The notes: generated from the sequence alone by a model not told the origin. A DNA stretch of 64,000 nucleotides from Microbacterium yannicii PS01 (GCF_000304335.1 NZ_CAJF01000018.1:1-64000); one strand, 5' to 3'; positions 7,977 to 16,848 are shown, numbered from the stretch's first letter. Numbers and translations: made by a program.

Positions 7977-8912
7977 TCAGGCGGTCTCGGACGTGAGGCG
8001 GTAGCCCACCCCGCGCACCGTCTCGATGTAGCGGGGGCTCGCGGCGCTGTCGCCGAGCTTGCGGCGCAGATTGGTCATGTGCGCCTCCACCGCCCGCTTG
8101 TCGGCGTCGCCGACGAAGTAGCTGGTCACGTACGACTCGCCCCGCAGCACCAGCGTCAGGTCGGCCTTGCTGCGCACCCGGCGCTTGGACTCGAGCAGCG
8201 TCGCCAGCAGGTCGAACTCGGTGCGCGTGAGGTCGAGCTCTGCATCGCCGGCCACGGCGACGCGGTACTCGGGGTGCAGGCGCAGGTCGCGGTGGACGAG
8301 CCATTCCTCGACGGACTCCGTGTAGGTGTCGTTCCCGAGACCGGCAACGGCGGTCGCTTCGCTCGAGGAGGGGCGAGTCTCGACCTCGTCGAGGGGGACG
8401 ACGTCGGCGTCGACCGCGTCGTGCGGTGGTGGGCTGGTCGTCCCGCTGGCCACGCGCGCTCCCGGGAAGGAGGGGCCCACGCTGTCCCGAGCGGGAAGCG
8501 GCGGAGCAGTCGTGGTGACGGCGCCCGTCGTCTCGCGGGAGCGGCGCAGCATCGCGTCGACGCGCGCGCGCAGTTCTCGCGGCCGGAACGGCTTCTGCAG
8601 GTAGTCGTCGGCTCCGGCACCGAGGCCGGCGATGACGTCGGCCTCTTCGTTGAGACCGGTCAGCATGATGATGAACGTGTCGGACTGGGCGCGGATGCGC
8701 TTGGCGGCCTCGAACCCGTCGATGCCCGGCATCGTGACGTCGAGCGTCGTCAGCACCGGCTGGTACGTCAGCACCGCCTTCACGCCGTCGATCCCGTTGC
8801 CGACCGAGACGGTGGTGAAGCCGGCGGCCTCGAGCACTTCGGCGAGGATCTGCCGGATCTCAGGATCGTCCTCGATGATGACGGCGGTCTTGAGTTCGTC
8901 TGGGGCGGTCAT
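7977..8912 (-). CDS. OmpR-family response regulator
   Basis: About 311 residues. The receiver domain starts TAVIIEDDPEIRQIL; the phospho-acceptor Asp is in TTLDVTMPGIDGFEAAKRI, followed by MLTGLNEEAD and the Lys motif GADDYLQKPF. A low-complexity linker of about 90 residues, longer than usual, leads to a winged-helix DNA-binding domain (LTRTEFDLLATLLES through YIETVRGVGYRL). The start is ATG 8912. It is the likely partner of the kinase at 5288-6955, though the decayed glycosyltransferase lies between them on the other strand. Targets cannot be read from the sequence. Confidence 0.88.
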   Translation of the reverse strand: MTAPDELKTAVIIEDDPEIRQILAEVLEAAGFTTVSVGNGIDGVKAVLTYQPVLTTLDVTMPGIDGFEAAKRIRAQSDTFIIMLTGLNEEADVIAGLGAGADDYLQKPFRPRELRARVDAMLRRSRETTGAVTTTAPPLPARDSVGPSFPGARVASGTTSPPPHDAVDADVVPLDEVETRPSSSEATAVAGLGNDTYTESVEEWLVHRDLRLHPEYRVAVAGDAELDLTRTEFDLLATLLESKRRVRSKADLTLVLRGESYVTSYFVGDADKRAVEAHMTNLRRKLGDSAASPRYIETVRGVGYRLTSETA

Positions 8913-9153
8913 GGCGCGAGAGGGTCCTTTCGACCTTTCGACTTGCACCGGACCCCAACCCCCCAGCCGCGGCCCCCGACGCATGCGGCAAGTACACCTG
9001 ATGCTACACATAACGGCCGACGGGCCGGACTCACCGCCCCGGGCCTGGGCGTCATCCGCCGGCTGACCTGGTCCCGTGTTGCCCTTAAGTCATCCGAGGG
9101 TCCACCGCAAGGCCAGGCGCGCGCAACCTCACGGGCCTAGGCTGGGCGGCGAC

Positions 9154-9864
9154 ATGAAGGTCATCTCGTACAACCTGCGCAAGCATCGCGCCGTGGGGGA
9201 GCTCGTCCACCTGGTCGAGCGTCACGGAGCCGATGTGCTCTGTCTGCAGGAGGCCGACACCTCCGACCTGCCGGAGGAGATCTCGGGTCTGAGGCTGGCT
9301 GAGTCGACGCAGCGCAACCGGCTCGGGCTGGCGGTGTACTACCGCGAGAACACGTACCGTGCCGACGAGGTGCGCGCCCTGGCGCTGAAGAAGTCGCTTC
9401 ACGACCGCGTGCTGAAGCCGGCGGAGGAGCGGATGCTGGGGGTCCGGCTGCACGATATCGACGAGAACGTCGACTTCATCGTGGCGTCGTTCCACGCGGC
9501 GCCGCTCACCGCCCTGAATTCGCTGCGGCGGCACCAGATCCGCACGGCGCTTGCCGAGCTGCAGCAGCTGGGCGCCGATCTGCCGTCGCTGATGGTGGGC
9601 GACTACAACTACCCGGTGTTCAAGGAGCATCTGAGCCAGCACGTGCGCGAGCAGGGGTACGAGCTGAATCTCAGCGACTCGCGCACCTATACGCGCTACC
9701 GGTTCTTCCGCGGGCACTACGACTTCGCGACGTCCGTCGGCTTCGAGATCGACCGGGTGCGCACCCTCCCGCAGGGTTTGAGCGACCACCTGCCGATCCT
9801 CGTGACCGCGCACCCCTTGGCCGGCGTACGTCGCACCGTCGAGGCCCAGACCGGCGCCGCCTGA
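9154..9864 (+). CDS. Endonuclease/exonuclease/phosphatase (EEP) family protein
   Basis: About 236 residues with the EEP fold: MKVISYNLRKHRAVGE at the N-terminus, metal-binding Glu in LCLQEAD, a histidine in ASFHAAPL, Asp/Asn in VGDYNYP and the terminal SDHLPI histidine motif. Members cleave phosphodiester or phosphomonoester bonds in nucleic acids, lipids or small molecules; the substrate here is not identifiable. There is no signal peptide, so it should be cytoplasmic. TAGGCT just upstream of ATG 9154 and the lack of a clear Shine-Dalgarno suggest a possibly leaderless transcript. An 18-bp tandem repeat begins immediately after the stop. Confidence 0.8.
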   Translation: MKVISYNLRKHRAVGELVHLVERHGADVLCLQEADTSDLPEEISGLRLAESTQRNRLGLAVYYRENTYRADEVRALALKKSLHDRVLKPAEERMLGVRLHDIDENVDFIVASFHAAPLTALNSLRRHQIRTALAELQQLGADLPSLMVGDYNYPVFKEHLSQHVREQGYELNLSDSRTYTRYRFFRGHYDFATSVGFEIDRVRTLPQGLSDHLPILVTAHPLAGVRRTVEAQTGAA

Positions 9865-9866
9865 CG

Positions 9867-10036
9867 CTCCGGTCCCTGAGCCCCTCCGGTCCCTGAGCCT
9901 CCTCCGGCCCCTGAGCCTCCTCCGGTCCCTGAGCCTCCTCCGGCCCCTGAGCCTCCTCCGCCCCCTGAGCCTCCTCCGGTCCCTGAGCCTCCTCCGGTCC
10001 CTGAGCCTCCTCCGGTCCCTGAGCTTGTCGAAGGGC
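9867..10036. repeat. 18-bp tandem repeat (about nine units) ending in a REP-like motif
   Basis: About nine head-to-tail copies of CTCCGGTCCCTGAGCCTC, with C/T or G/C variants at single positions, run from 9867 to about 10024. The last unit passes into GGTCCCTGAGCTTGTCGAAGGG. That closing motif resembles widespread bacterial REP-type sequences, so the array may be an expansion of half of a REP. It lies between two same-strand genes and the long reverse frames through it are spurious. Confidence 0.85.
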
Positions 10037-10139
10037 GCCTGACCCGCGCTCGACCGGGGTGAACGCACCTGCCTCCGCGCGGTATCGTTGCGACACTCGC
10101 GCGGCATCGGGGCAGCGCCCGACGAGAGGGTTGCCCGCC

Positions 10140-10643
10140 ATGAACGCCGCAGGGGATGCCGCAACCGGCGACACCGCCGCGCTTGTGGTGGTGCCCACCG
10201 CGGTGCGTGATCGGCGCATGCGTCACGATGCGCGCCGGTGGCTCGTGGCGTATGTCGTGGCGCTGACGTTGATCGCCCTGTGGCCGACGCCGGTGGATCG
10301 CGGGGCCGCGGGCCTCCTGTCCGCGATCACCCGGACGGTGCCGTGGCTCACGTACGACGTGATCGAGACGGCGGCGAACGTCGTGCTGTTCGTCCCGTTC
10401 GGCGTGCTGCTGACCCTCGTGCGCCCGCGGTCGTCGTCGCCGTGGTGGGTGTTGGGCATCGCGCTGGCCGCGACCGTCGCGATCGAGCTCGCCCAGGCCG
10501 TTCTTCTGCCCGAGCGGACTCCGAGCGAGCGCGATGTGCTGGCGAACCTCTGCGGTGCCGCGATCGGTCTGGGTGCGGTGCTGTGGCTCCGCAGGCAACG
10601 CGAAGAAATGGGGCTCGGTACCTCCGGCGACCGGGTCGTGTAG
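10140..10643 (+). CDS. VanZ family membrane protein
   Basis: About 167 residues with four hydrophobic segments (VVALTLIALWPTPV, ANVVLFVPFGVLLTL, WWVLGIALAATVAIELAQ, LCGAAIGLGAVLWL). The pattern N-x3-F-x-P-x-G followed by E-x-x-Q is typical of VanZ-like proteins. VanZ was named for teicoplanin resistance, but chromosomal relatives in actinobacteria mostly have no known function. ATG 10140 has GAGAGGG upstream at slightly long spacing. Confidence 0.82.
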   Translation: MNAAGDAATGDTAALVVVPTAVRDRRMRHDARRWLVAYVVALTLIALWPTPVDRGAAGLLSAITRTVPWLTYDVIETAANVVLFVPFGVLLTLVRPRSSSPWWVLGIALAATVAIELAQAVLLPERTPSERDVLANLCGAAIGLGAVLWLRRQREEMGLGTSGDRVV

Positions 10644-10747
10644 CTCGACCTGCATCGGTGTTTCGAACCTGCCGAGCGAAGCCGCGAGCTTCAGATCGGC
10701 GCTGATACGCTTGGCCGTCCGTGCAGGAATCTGAGGAGGTGGTACCC

Positions 10748-10798
10748 GTGAACGAATTGACGTCGGTGCTCCTCTGGGGAGTCGCGGTCGGGCGATAG
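10748..10798 (+). CDS. Very short ORF with strong ribosome binding site (leader peptide or gene-start remnant)
   Basis: GTG 10748 follows a near-perfect Shine-Dalgarno (GAGGAGGTGG) and opens a 16-codon frame, VNELTSVLLWGVAVGR, ending in TAG. The hydrolase gene starts 48 bp further on and is visibly less GC-rich. It may be a real leader peptide, or the surviving start of a gene cut off when the hydrolase segment inserted. I recognise no homologue. Confidence 0.35.
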   Translation: MNELTSVLLWGVAVGR

Positions 10799-10846
10799 GT
10801 CGTCCGGGAGCGCCGCATAGTGGCAGCACTCCTGAAAGGCACGACC

Positions 10847-11602
10847 ATGCACTTCACTTGTGAACAGATTCTCGACGAGGGCATCACCGAGCGTCGATTC
10901 ACTGTCGGCGACTTCTCCGGCATTCTGTGGACGCCGCAAGCAGCTTCGGCGTCCACGCCAGTTCCACTCATCCTGATGGGACAGCCCGGCGGGTTCGGCA
11001 TCCGACGGATGTATACCCGCCTGGTTGTACGGGCGCTCAGCGCCGCTGAGCAGGGCTTTGCTGCGGTCTCCATAGAGCCGCCCGGGGCTGGCGACCGAAG
11101 GCCGTTGCCCGGTGCGGAGCAGGCGCGAGCAGACCTCATCCGTGCAATCTCCACTGGCGGTCGGCCGGCCGCGGACGTCATAGACCGACTGATCCTTCCG
11201 CTGGTGGATCACGCTGTGCCAGAGTGGCAGATCACTCTCGACGAGGTGCTCGACCGTCCCGAAATCGGCGAGAAGGTCGGATTTTCGGGTGGGGTGATCG
11301 CGGTCGGCACCCGCCTTGCCGCCATCGATTCACGTATCACGGCGGCCGGACTCTTTGCTGGAAGCTACGTGCCGCGCAAGACGATGGAAGAGGCGCGCCA
11401 AGTCACCATCCCGCTCCACGTTCTCCTGCAGTGGGATGACGAGGGAAATGACCGCAGTATGGCTCTCGATCTGTTCGACGCCTTCGCATCGACCGAGAAG
11501 ACTCTCTCCGCCAACATGGGTGGCCACACAGGCGTCCCGCAATTCGCGGGAGAGGACGTGGCCCGCTTCTTCGCCCGCCATCTCGGCCCAGTCGTTGGCT
11601 GA
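10847..11602 (+). CDS. Alpha/beta hydrolase
   Basis: About 251 residues. Visible features are a PLILMGQPGGFG stretch after the first strands, a nucleophile elbow VGFSGGVIAVG (Ser in GFSGG), a likely acid in LLQWDDEGND and a histidine in NMGGHTGVPQF. These fit a serine hydrolase of the dienelactone-hydrolase/esterase superfamily; the substrate is unknown. No signal peptide is seen. ATG 10847 is preceded by GAAAGG at good distance. Codons carry more A/T at third positions than the neighbours, suggesting acquisition. Confidence 0.7.
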   Translation: MHFTCEQILDEGITERRFTVGDFSGILWTPQAASASTPVPLILMGQPGGFGIRRMYTRLVVRALSAAEQGFAAVSIEPPGAGDRRPLPGAEQARADLIRAISTGGRPAADVIDRLILPLVDHAVPEWQITLDEVLDRPEIGEKVGFSGGVIAVGTRLAAIDSRITAAGLFAGSYVPRKTMEEARQVTIPLHVLLQWDDEGNDRSMALDLFDAFASTEKTLSANMGGHTGVPQFAGEDVARFFARHLGPVVG

Positions 11603-11619
11603 GGGTGCGCCGGCCTCGA

Positions 11620-12459
11620 CTATCGCAGGCCGGGGTCGGCCTCGTTCCACTTCTCGATTCCCTGCACGACCCAGAACGCGAAGAACAGCCCCAGCGCGGC
11701 CGCTTCGGCCAGCAGGATGAGCGGGATGCCGTAGGCGTCGGCCTGCGGCAGCAAGATGACGTACGCCACGAGCACCAGTGCGAGCCCGACGGCGATCGCG
11801 GCGTAGAGCACGCGGTACACCAGCCGCGGCGGTGCCTCCCGGCGCGGGAAGGCACTCCGGATCGCGACCGCCGCGAACAGCGCGAAGAACGCGATCGTCG
11901 CGGCGAAGTGGCCCTGCTGCAGAAACGTGTCGCGTGCGAAGGTCCATGTCAGTCCGACCGCTGCGAGCACGGCGACCGTGACGGCGAGCGAGAACCCGAT
12001 CGCCGCCAGCGAGACCTGGCGAAGAGCCGCGAGAAGGAGGGCGACCAGCACGGTGACCCCGCCGACCACGAGGTACGTGCCGACGCCGTTCGCGGCATCC
12101 GCTTCGTATGCCGGTGGAAAGCAGCGATGCGCGCACGTCACCGAGACGCCAGGGATCGCATCGGGCACGACCGTCGTCGGCACCAGGGCGATGAGCGGGG
12201 CGAAGAGTGCAGCGGCGTCGAGCAGGGCGCGTTCGGTGCCGCGGCCCGAGAGCGCGACGAGGGCGAGGGCGACGGCGATCAGGGCACCGACGAACGCGTT
12301 GCGCGCGGGCGTGTAGAAGTAGTCGCTCACCGAGGTCAGCCAGCCGACGGATGCCGCGGCCAGGCCGACCGCGACGAAGATGACCACGACCGTCCCGGCG
12401 ACGCCGATTCGCAGGTACCGGTAGGTGCGCTCGATCGACGTCGACACAGGCACGGTCAT
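11620..12459 (-). CDS. Hypothetical multi-pass membrane protein
   Basis: About 279 residues with roughly seven to eight transmembrane segments (for example GVAGTVVVIFVAVGLAAA, YLVVGGVTVLVALLLAAL, FAATIAFFALFAAVAI). A short extracytoplasmic stretch has two cysteines (VTCAHRCFPPAYEAD) that could pair. No transporter or enzyme signature is recognisable. The gene is convergent with the hydrolase and is followed upstream by a tandem repeat array. Confidence 0.65.
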   Translation of the reverse strand: MTVPVSTSIERTYRYLRIGVAGTVVVIFVAVGLAAASVGWLTSVSDYFYTPARNAFVGALIAVALALVALSGRGTERALLDAAALFAPLIALVPTTVVPDAIPGVSVTCAHRCFPPAYEADAANGVGTYLVVGGVTVLVALLLAALRQVSLAAIGFSLAVTVAVLAAVGLTWTFARDTFLQQGHFAATIAFFALFAAVAIRSAFPRREAPPRLVYRVLYAAIAVGLALVLVAYVILLPQADAYGIPLILLAEAAALGLFFAFWVVQGIEKWNEADPGLR

Positions 12460-12508
12460 GCCGCCGACGATACCGCGAGCCGCGGACCTCGACGGTCGTT
12501 GCCGACCG

Positions 12509-12925
12509 CCGTTCGCGGGTCACTTCGCGCGCTACGCGACCGTGATTCCCGCAGGAACTGTCCCTCGAACCCTGATGGCGGCTCGGAAGTTTGTGTTCGC
12601 GGGTCACTTCGCGCGGCTTCACCACCGTGATACTCGCGCGACGTGCCCCTCGAACCCTGATGGCGACTCAGAGGAGTGTTGTGTTCGCGGGTCACTTCGC
12701 GCGGCTTCACCACCGTGATACCCGCGCGACGTGCCCCTCGAACGCTGATGGCGGCTTGGAGGTGTGTCTTCGCGGGTCACTTCGCGCGGCTTCACCACCG
12801 TGATACCCGCCCTACCTGTCCCTCGAACCCCGATGTGGCTCGGGCCGCTTGTTCGCAAGTCAGTTCGCGCGGCCACGCGACCGCGACTCGCGCAGGAAGT
12901 GCCCCTCGGATGCTGCGGAGCGAGC
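12509..12925. repeat. Tandem repeat of about 85-87 bp, five copies
   Basis: Five contiguous units begin near 12511, 12596, 12683, 12770 and 12851. The best-conserved part of a unit reads GTTCGCGGGTCACTTCGCGC, then GGCTTCACCACCGTGATA, then CGTGCCCCTCGAAC and CTGATGGCGG. The three central copies are nearly identical and the outer two have diverged. There are no unique spacers, so it is not CRISPR. The frames across it are short and shift between units, so coding is unlikely. It sits upstream of a membrane-protein gene and downstream of an LPATG surface-protein gene, both on the minus strand. Confidence 0.85.
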
Positions 12926-12937
12926 CCGCGAGGGAAC

Positions 12938-13516
12938 TCAGTCGTTGTCGCGCATGCGGCGAGCGACAGCCGCGAAGGCGAGGGCCGCGCCGGCAGCCAC
13001 CAGCGCGCCGCCGCCGATCCACAGGCCGAGCGTCGACGAGCTGTCGAGACCGGTCGCGGGAAGGCCGTCGGCCCCGGTGATCGTGAGGGCGGCGGTGCCG
13101 CCGGCCGATGTCGACGAGACGGCGGCGATGTTGTACGTGCCCGACGCGTTGGCGGGGAGGGTGACTCCGACGCGGGCGAGGGAGCCGTTGGACTCCGAGG
13201 TGACGATCTCGCTCGCCGTCGAGATGGCGAAGCGCACCATGCCGATCGAGGCGTTCGCGCCGTTCTCGCCGGTGACCGTGATCGTGACGCTCTCGTCACC
13301 CGAGAAGGTGCCGGCGGCGCACTGGAAGCCGATGGTCTCGCCGGCCTGCGCGGTCGCGGGTGCCGTGGTGCACGAACCCGACGGCGGGTAGATCGTCGAC
13401 GACGCCTGCGCCGCGGCGGGAGCGCCGAGGATCGCGAAGGACGCCAGCGCGGCAACGGCTGCCACTCGGGCAACGGGCGAGGCGCGGCGTTCGGCACGCA
13501 GACGTGAGGCGATCAT
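12938..13516 (-). CDS. Small LPATG cell-wall-anchored surface protein
   Basis: 192 residues. The N-terminal signal peptide (RVAAVAALASFAILGAPAAAQA) suggests Sec export. A compact, probably beta-rich middle has two cysteines (SGSCTTA and GFQCAAG). The C-terminus is a sortase signal: LPATGLDSS, a hydrophobic stretch and the charged tail RRMRDND. It should be linked to peptidoglycan by a class E/C-type sortase encoded elsewhere. The function of the exposed domain is unknown. The DUF4012 gene lies just downstream in the same direction. Confidence 0.85.
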   Translation of the reverse strand: MIASRLRAERRASPVARVAAVAALASFAILGAPAAAQASSTIYPPSGSCTTAPATAQAGETIGFQCAAGTFSGDESVTITVTGENGANASIGMVRFAISTASEIVTSESNGSLARVGVTLPANASGTYNIAAVSSTSAGGTAALTITGADGLPATGLDSSSTLGLWIGGGALVAAGAALAFAAVARRMRDND

Positions 13517-13573
13517 CGGCTCCAGACTACGGGTGCCGCCGTGGTCCTACCAAACTGAAGAACCCCTGTTCAC

Positions 13574-15361
13574 TCAGCTGTAACTGCAGGTGGCGGTCAC
13601 GTCGGCGACCGGCGCGGTGGTGGGCGTGCCCACGACCTCGATGGTCGCCGCTCCCGGCGTCACGGCCTTGGCGGTCACCGCCGCGGTCACCGACTGCCCC
13701 GGCGCGAGGTCGGCCGAGAAGCTCACGACCCGCCGGCCGTCGTGCATGCCGCCGCCGAATCCGGCGCCGTTCGACATCGTCGCGTCGGCCAGTTCCCACC
13801 CCTCGGGCAGATACGCGTAGGCCACGGTGCGAGCGATCCCCGGCTCCACGCCGAAGGCTCCACCGCCGGTGATGTACGCGGGCAGCGACGCTGCGTCCGC
13901 GGGCGCATTGTTAGCGATCGTCACCGACATCGTCGCGTCGCCGACTGTGGTGCCGGCGGCGTCCACGCGGCAGTCGTTCCAGGTGAGGGTCGAAGTGGCG
14001 GTTTGGTAGAAGTCCATCTTCGAGCCGGTGCCGTCGTTGAGGTAGACGCCGAAGCGGGCGGTCGCGGCATCCGTCACCGGCAGCCCGCCCGCGAGAGTCG
14101 TGTCGGCGAGCACGGCCTGCTCGTCTTCGTGTGCGCTCCACAGCAGCAGGCGGTTCTCGTCGCCGGCCTTGCCCAGCGCCTCGACCAGGGCGGCGGGATC
14201 GACCCCGCCGTTGGCCATCCGGTCGAACACCATCGCGGCGGCGGCGGCGAAGAAGGCGTCCTGGTCGGCGGGGCGCTCGTAGCGGAGGTACGCCTCGTTG
14301 AGCAGGAGCGGCACGGCGGTCTCGGGGGTCAGCACGTCGCCGGTGGGCATCTCGATCGGTCCCGTCGCCGCCAGCAGATACGACAGCGCGACGGGGTCGA
14401 GGGCGATGACGCCGTCGACCTGCTGACCGCCGTGCTCGCGCGCCCACATCTCGCGGGCGAGTGCGGCCGCCACGGCGAAGTCGGGGGCCTGCGTGACGTT
14501 CTGGATCCACCGGCCCGGGCGCTCGCCGTACAGCGCGGTCATCTCGTCGCCGAGCGGCAGCACCGACGCGTCGTAGCGGGGGTAGTCGGTCGACGACTCC
14601 TGCGCGGCGAGGCTGAGCGCGCCGCCGTCGGTGTGCAGCAGCGCCATGGCGCCCGGGATGCCGCCCAGCGAACGCCACTCGGCGTTGTTCTGGAACAGCA
14701 CGAGGTAGTTGCGCGGCCCCTCGGCGCCGAGCATCGCGGGCAGCAGGGTGGTCGCTCGAGAGAGCGCGCTCGTGGCCACCGTGGTCTCGGCGAGCAGCGC
14801 GTCGACCTGATCGACGGCGCCGCGCACGGGCGAGAGCAGCGGGGTGCGATCGATGGCCGAGACGGATGCCGCGGCGGCGGCGATCCCGTCGGCTGCCGTG
14901 TGCGCGGCATCCTGGATCTGCACGATGGTCGTCAGGTCGATGCGGCCGTCCTGCGGGCGAAGGGCGTCGAGAGGGAACCCGGCGGCCGCGTCTGCGAGCG
15001 GCGCGAGGGCGTCGGACGCGATGTCGTCGAGCGACGCCGCCACGCTCGAGACCGCCGCGAGCTGCGGACCGATCCAGGGCGCGCCCTCGGCGAGTCTCCA
15101 GATCGGATCGGAGGTGAGATCGTGCGCCGCTGCCGTGTGCGGAGCGATGCCGGCCACGGTATCGGCGGCGGCAGCAGGGTCGGACAGCTGAGCGCCGGCG
15201 CCGGATGCCGCAGCCTGCGCGTCGCGCAGGTGACCGTACGCGAGGGCACCGCGGATGCCGATCCAGGCGACGACGAGAACGACGGCGATGAGCACGCCGG
15301 CCAGCACCCAGGCGAAGACTCGACCCGCCGTGCGCGCAGAGGAGGGCAGCGGTGAAGTCAC
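13574..15361 (-). CDS. DUF4012 domain-containing membrane-anchored protein
   Basis: 595 residues. One N-terminal transmembrane anchor (VFAWVLAGVLIAVVLVVAWIG) precedes a large extracellular region with characteristic DUF4012 features: GPRNYLVLFQNNAEWRSLGGIPG, then DALLAETTVA-like helices and MTALYGERPGRWIQNVTQAPDF. The length is typical. The biochemical role is unknown; such genes often lie near cell-surface polysaccharide loci in actinobacteria. The start is GTG 15361. Confidence 0.85.
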   Translation of the reverse strand: MTSPLPSSARTAGRVFAWVLAGVLIAVVLVVAWIGIRGALAYGHLRDAQAAASGAGAQLSDPAAAADTVAGIAPHTAAAHDLTSDPIWRLAEGAPWIGPQLAAVSSVAASLDDIASDALAPLADAAAGFPLDALRPQDGRIDLTTIVQIQDAAHTAADGIAAAAASVSAIDRTPLLSPVRGAVDQVDALLAETTVATSALSRATTLLPAMLGAEGPRNYLVLFQNNAEWRSLGGIPGAMALLHTDGGALSLAAQESSTDYPRYDASVLPLGDEMTALYGERPGRWIQNVTQAPDFAVAAALAREMWAREHGGQQVDGVIALDPVALSYLLAATGPIEMPTGDVLTPETAVPLLLNEAYLRYERPADQDAFFAAAAAMVFDRMANGGVDPAALVEALGKAGDENRLLLWSAHEDEQAVLADTTLAGGLPVTDAATARFGVYLNDGTGSKMDFYQTATSTLTWNDCRVDAAGTTVGDATMSVTIANNAPADAASLPAYITGGGAFGVEPGIARTVAYAYLPEGWELADATMSNGAGFGGGMHDGRRVVSFSADLAPGQSVTAAVTAKAVTPGAATIEVVGTPTTAPVADVTATCSYS

Positions 15362-15391
15362 CGCACCACCCTACGACGCCCGCCCGAGCGT

Positions 15392-16336
15392 TCACCGCGC
15401 GCGATCAGGCGCGTCCACTTCCTTCTGCTCCGCGGCGACCGCGGCTTCCGCGCCGTCGAGCCGGAGCTCTTCGACCGGGACCTCCCGCAGGTAGTGGTCG
15501 AATCCAAGCCGACCCCTGGTGAGAACGACGATGAGGAGCGCGGCGCCCCCGAAGCCGACGAAGCCGTTGACGAGGCTTCCGGCCTGGGCGGGGAACAGCG
15601 CCCCGATGTAGATCGAGAACGCGTTGATCGACGTGTGGGCGAGGATCGTCATGAACAGACTTCCGCGGGTCCGGTTGTAGATCCACGAGAGGATGACCGT
15701 GATCGGGATGACGCTCGCGATGTAGATGAGCATGGCCGGGAGGTTGACTCCGCCGTTCTGCGCCGCCCACGTCGGCATCATGTACTGCGGGAAGTGCCAG
15801 AGCGCCCACAGCACACCCAGGATCAGCGTGCCGACGAGCGGTCCCCAGTAGCCGAGCTTCGCCTCCATTCGCGGGAGCGCGAATCCCCGCCAGCCGGGTT
15901 CCTCGAGGAGCGGCCCGCCGACGACCAGCACCAGTACGAAGTAGACGGCATAGCTCGCCCAGCCTCCGGGCAGCCCGGGCAGCGCCGGCGGGACGGGCGC
16001 GACGGTGGGGTCGAAGGACGCGATGGCCCCTGGCAGGGGCAGCGTGCCGAGCACCAGGACGACCGGTATGCCCACGAGCACCACCAGGTACCAGACCCAG
16101 TTCACTCGCACGCGGATCATCCGCTTCAGCAGGTGCAGCACGCCGGAGCGCCCGTACAGCACCGCCTGCATGGTGAACGCGGCGACGAACGGACCGGCGG
16201 TGATCAGCACGATCGTGACCCACGTCGTCGGCAGGTCCGGTTGAGGGATGACGTGGACGAGCACCACCGCCCACGAGATGAGCACCGCGAGCGCGAAGTA
16301 CGCGATGAGCGGGTACCGACGCAGCAGCCGGATCAC
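15392..16336 (-). CDS. CPBP family intramembrane glutamic endopeptidase
   Basis: About 314 residues with seven to eight transmembrane segments. The three CPBP/Rce1 motifs are present: EExxxR in GPLLEEPGWRGFALP, a histidine in WALWHFPQY and another in LAHTSINAF. Family members cleave within membranes or, as in bacteriocin immunity, protect the producer; the role here is unknown. GTG 16336 is preferred over longer starts because AAAGGGA lies at the right distance and the first helix follows directly. Confidence 0.85.
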   Translation of the reverse strand: MIRLLRRYPLIAYFALAVLISWAVVLVHVIPQPDLPTTWVTIVLITAGPFVAAFTMQAVLYGRSGVLHLLKRMIRVRVNWVWYLVVLVGIPVVLVLGTLPLPGAIASFDPTVAPVPPALPGLPGGWASYAVYFVLVLVVGGPLLEEPGWRGFALPRMEAKLGYWGPLVGTLILGVLWALWHFPQYMMPTWAAQNGGVNLPAMLIYIASVIPITVILSWIYNRTRGSLFMTILAHTSINAFSIYIGALFPAQAGSLVNGFVGFGGAALLIVVLTRGRLGFDHYLREVPVEELRLDGAEAAVAAEQKEVDAPDRAR

Positions 16337-16365
16337 GGCCAGTCCCTTTCCTGAGGCGGTGTTGC

Positions 16366-16749
16366 TCAGCGGGTGAAGAAGGCGTTCGCCGACTTCGTGT
16401 AGAGCAGGATCACGCCGATGATCGACGGCAGCGCCGACAGGAGCGCGGTCCATAGGCTCTGCGTTCCTGTGAACATCTGGATGACCGCGTTGACGATGTT
16501 CAGAACGAACACGACGGTGACGATGATCCTCGCCACGTTGCTGCCTCGGAACAGGCCGAAGCTCACGATGATCACGACGATTCCGACGATGATCGAGATG
16601 ACGGCGGCGATGATGAGCGCCTCGCGGCTCATACTGGCGACTTCCAGGCCGCTGATGATCATGAGGATGCCGCCGAGGATGCTGAAGAATCCAGAAATCC
16701 AGGCGAGAACCGCCACGATGGTGACCCCGACGGGGCGTGACTGTGCCAT
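16366..16749 (-). CDS. Small four-helix membrane protein, paralogue 1 of 3
   Basis: 127 residues with four transmembrane segments. It opens QSRPVGVTIVAVLAWISGFF and ends LLYTKSANAFF. The same opening and closing patterns occur in the two nearby paralogues. It resembles the DUF7144-type family of actinobacterial membrane proteins (family name from memory, not checked). Function is unknown. ATG 16749 has CGGAG upstream. Confidence 0.75.
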   Translation of the reverse strand: MAQSRPVGVTIVAVLAWISGFFSILGGILMIISGLEVASMSREALIIAAVISIIVGIVVIIVSFGLFRGSNVARIIVTVVFVLNIVNAVIQMFTGTQSLWTALLSALPSIIGVILLYTKSANAFFTR

Positions 16750-16848
16750 GAACGTACTCCGTTGTTCGTTCCCCAGCTCACGAACGTGAGTTGCGCACAA
16801 CGTACTGGGTCGACGCCACACCCGTCTACAGGGCAGGCAGGCGGGCGC

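Noticed and set aside
9671..10829. Reverse-strand frame with repeated EAQGPEEAQGP peptides
   Set aside because: The repeats are the translated 18-bp array; the rest runs antisense through the EEP and VanZ genes.
12509..12925. Possible CRISPR array at the 85-bp repeats
   Set aside because: Units are contiguous without unique spacers, too long for CRISPR repeats, and no cas genes are present.
12456..13507. Frames across the 85-bp array starting MVKPREVTRE or similar
   Set aside because: The frame changes between units, there is no ribosome site, and the peptides are an artefact of the tandem DNA repeat.
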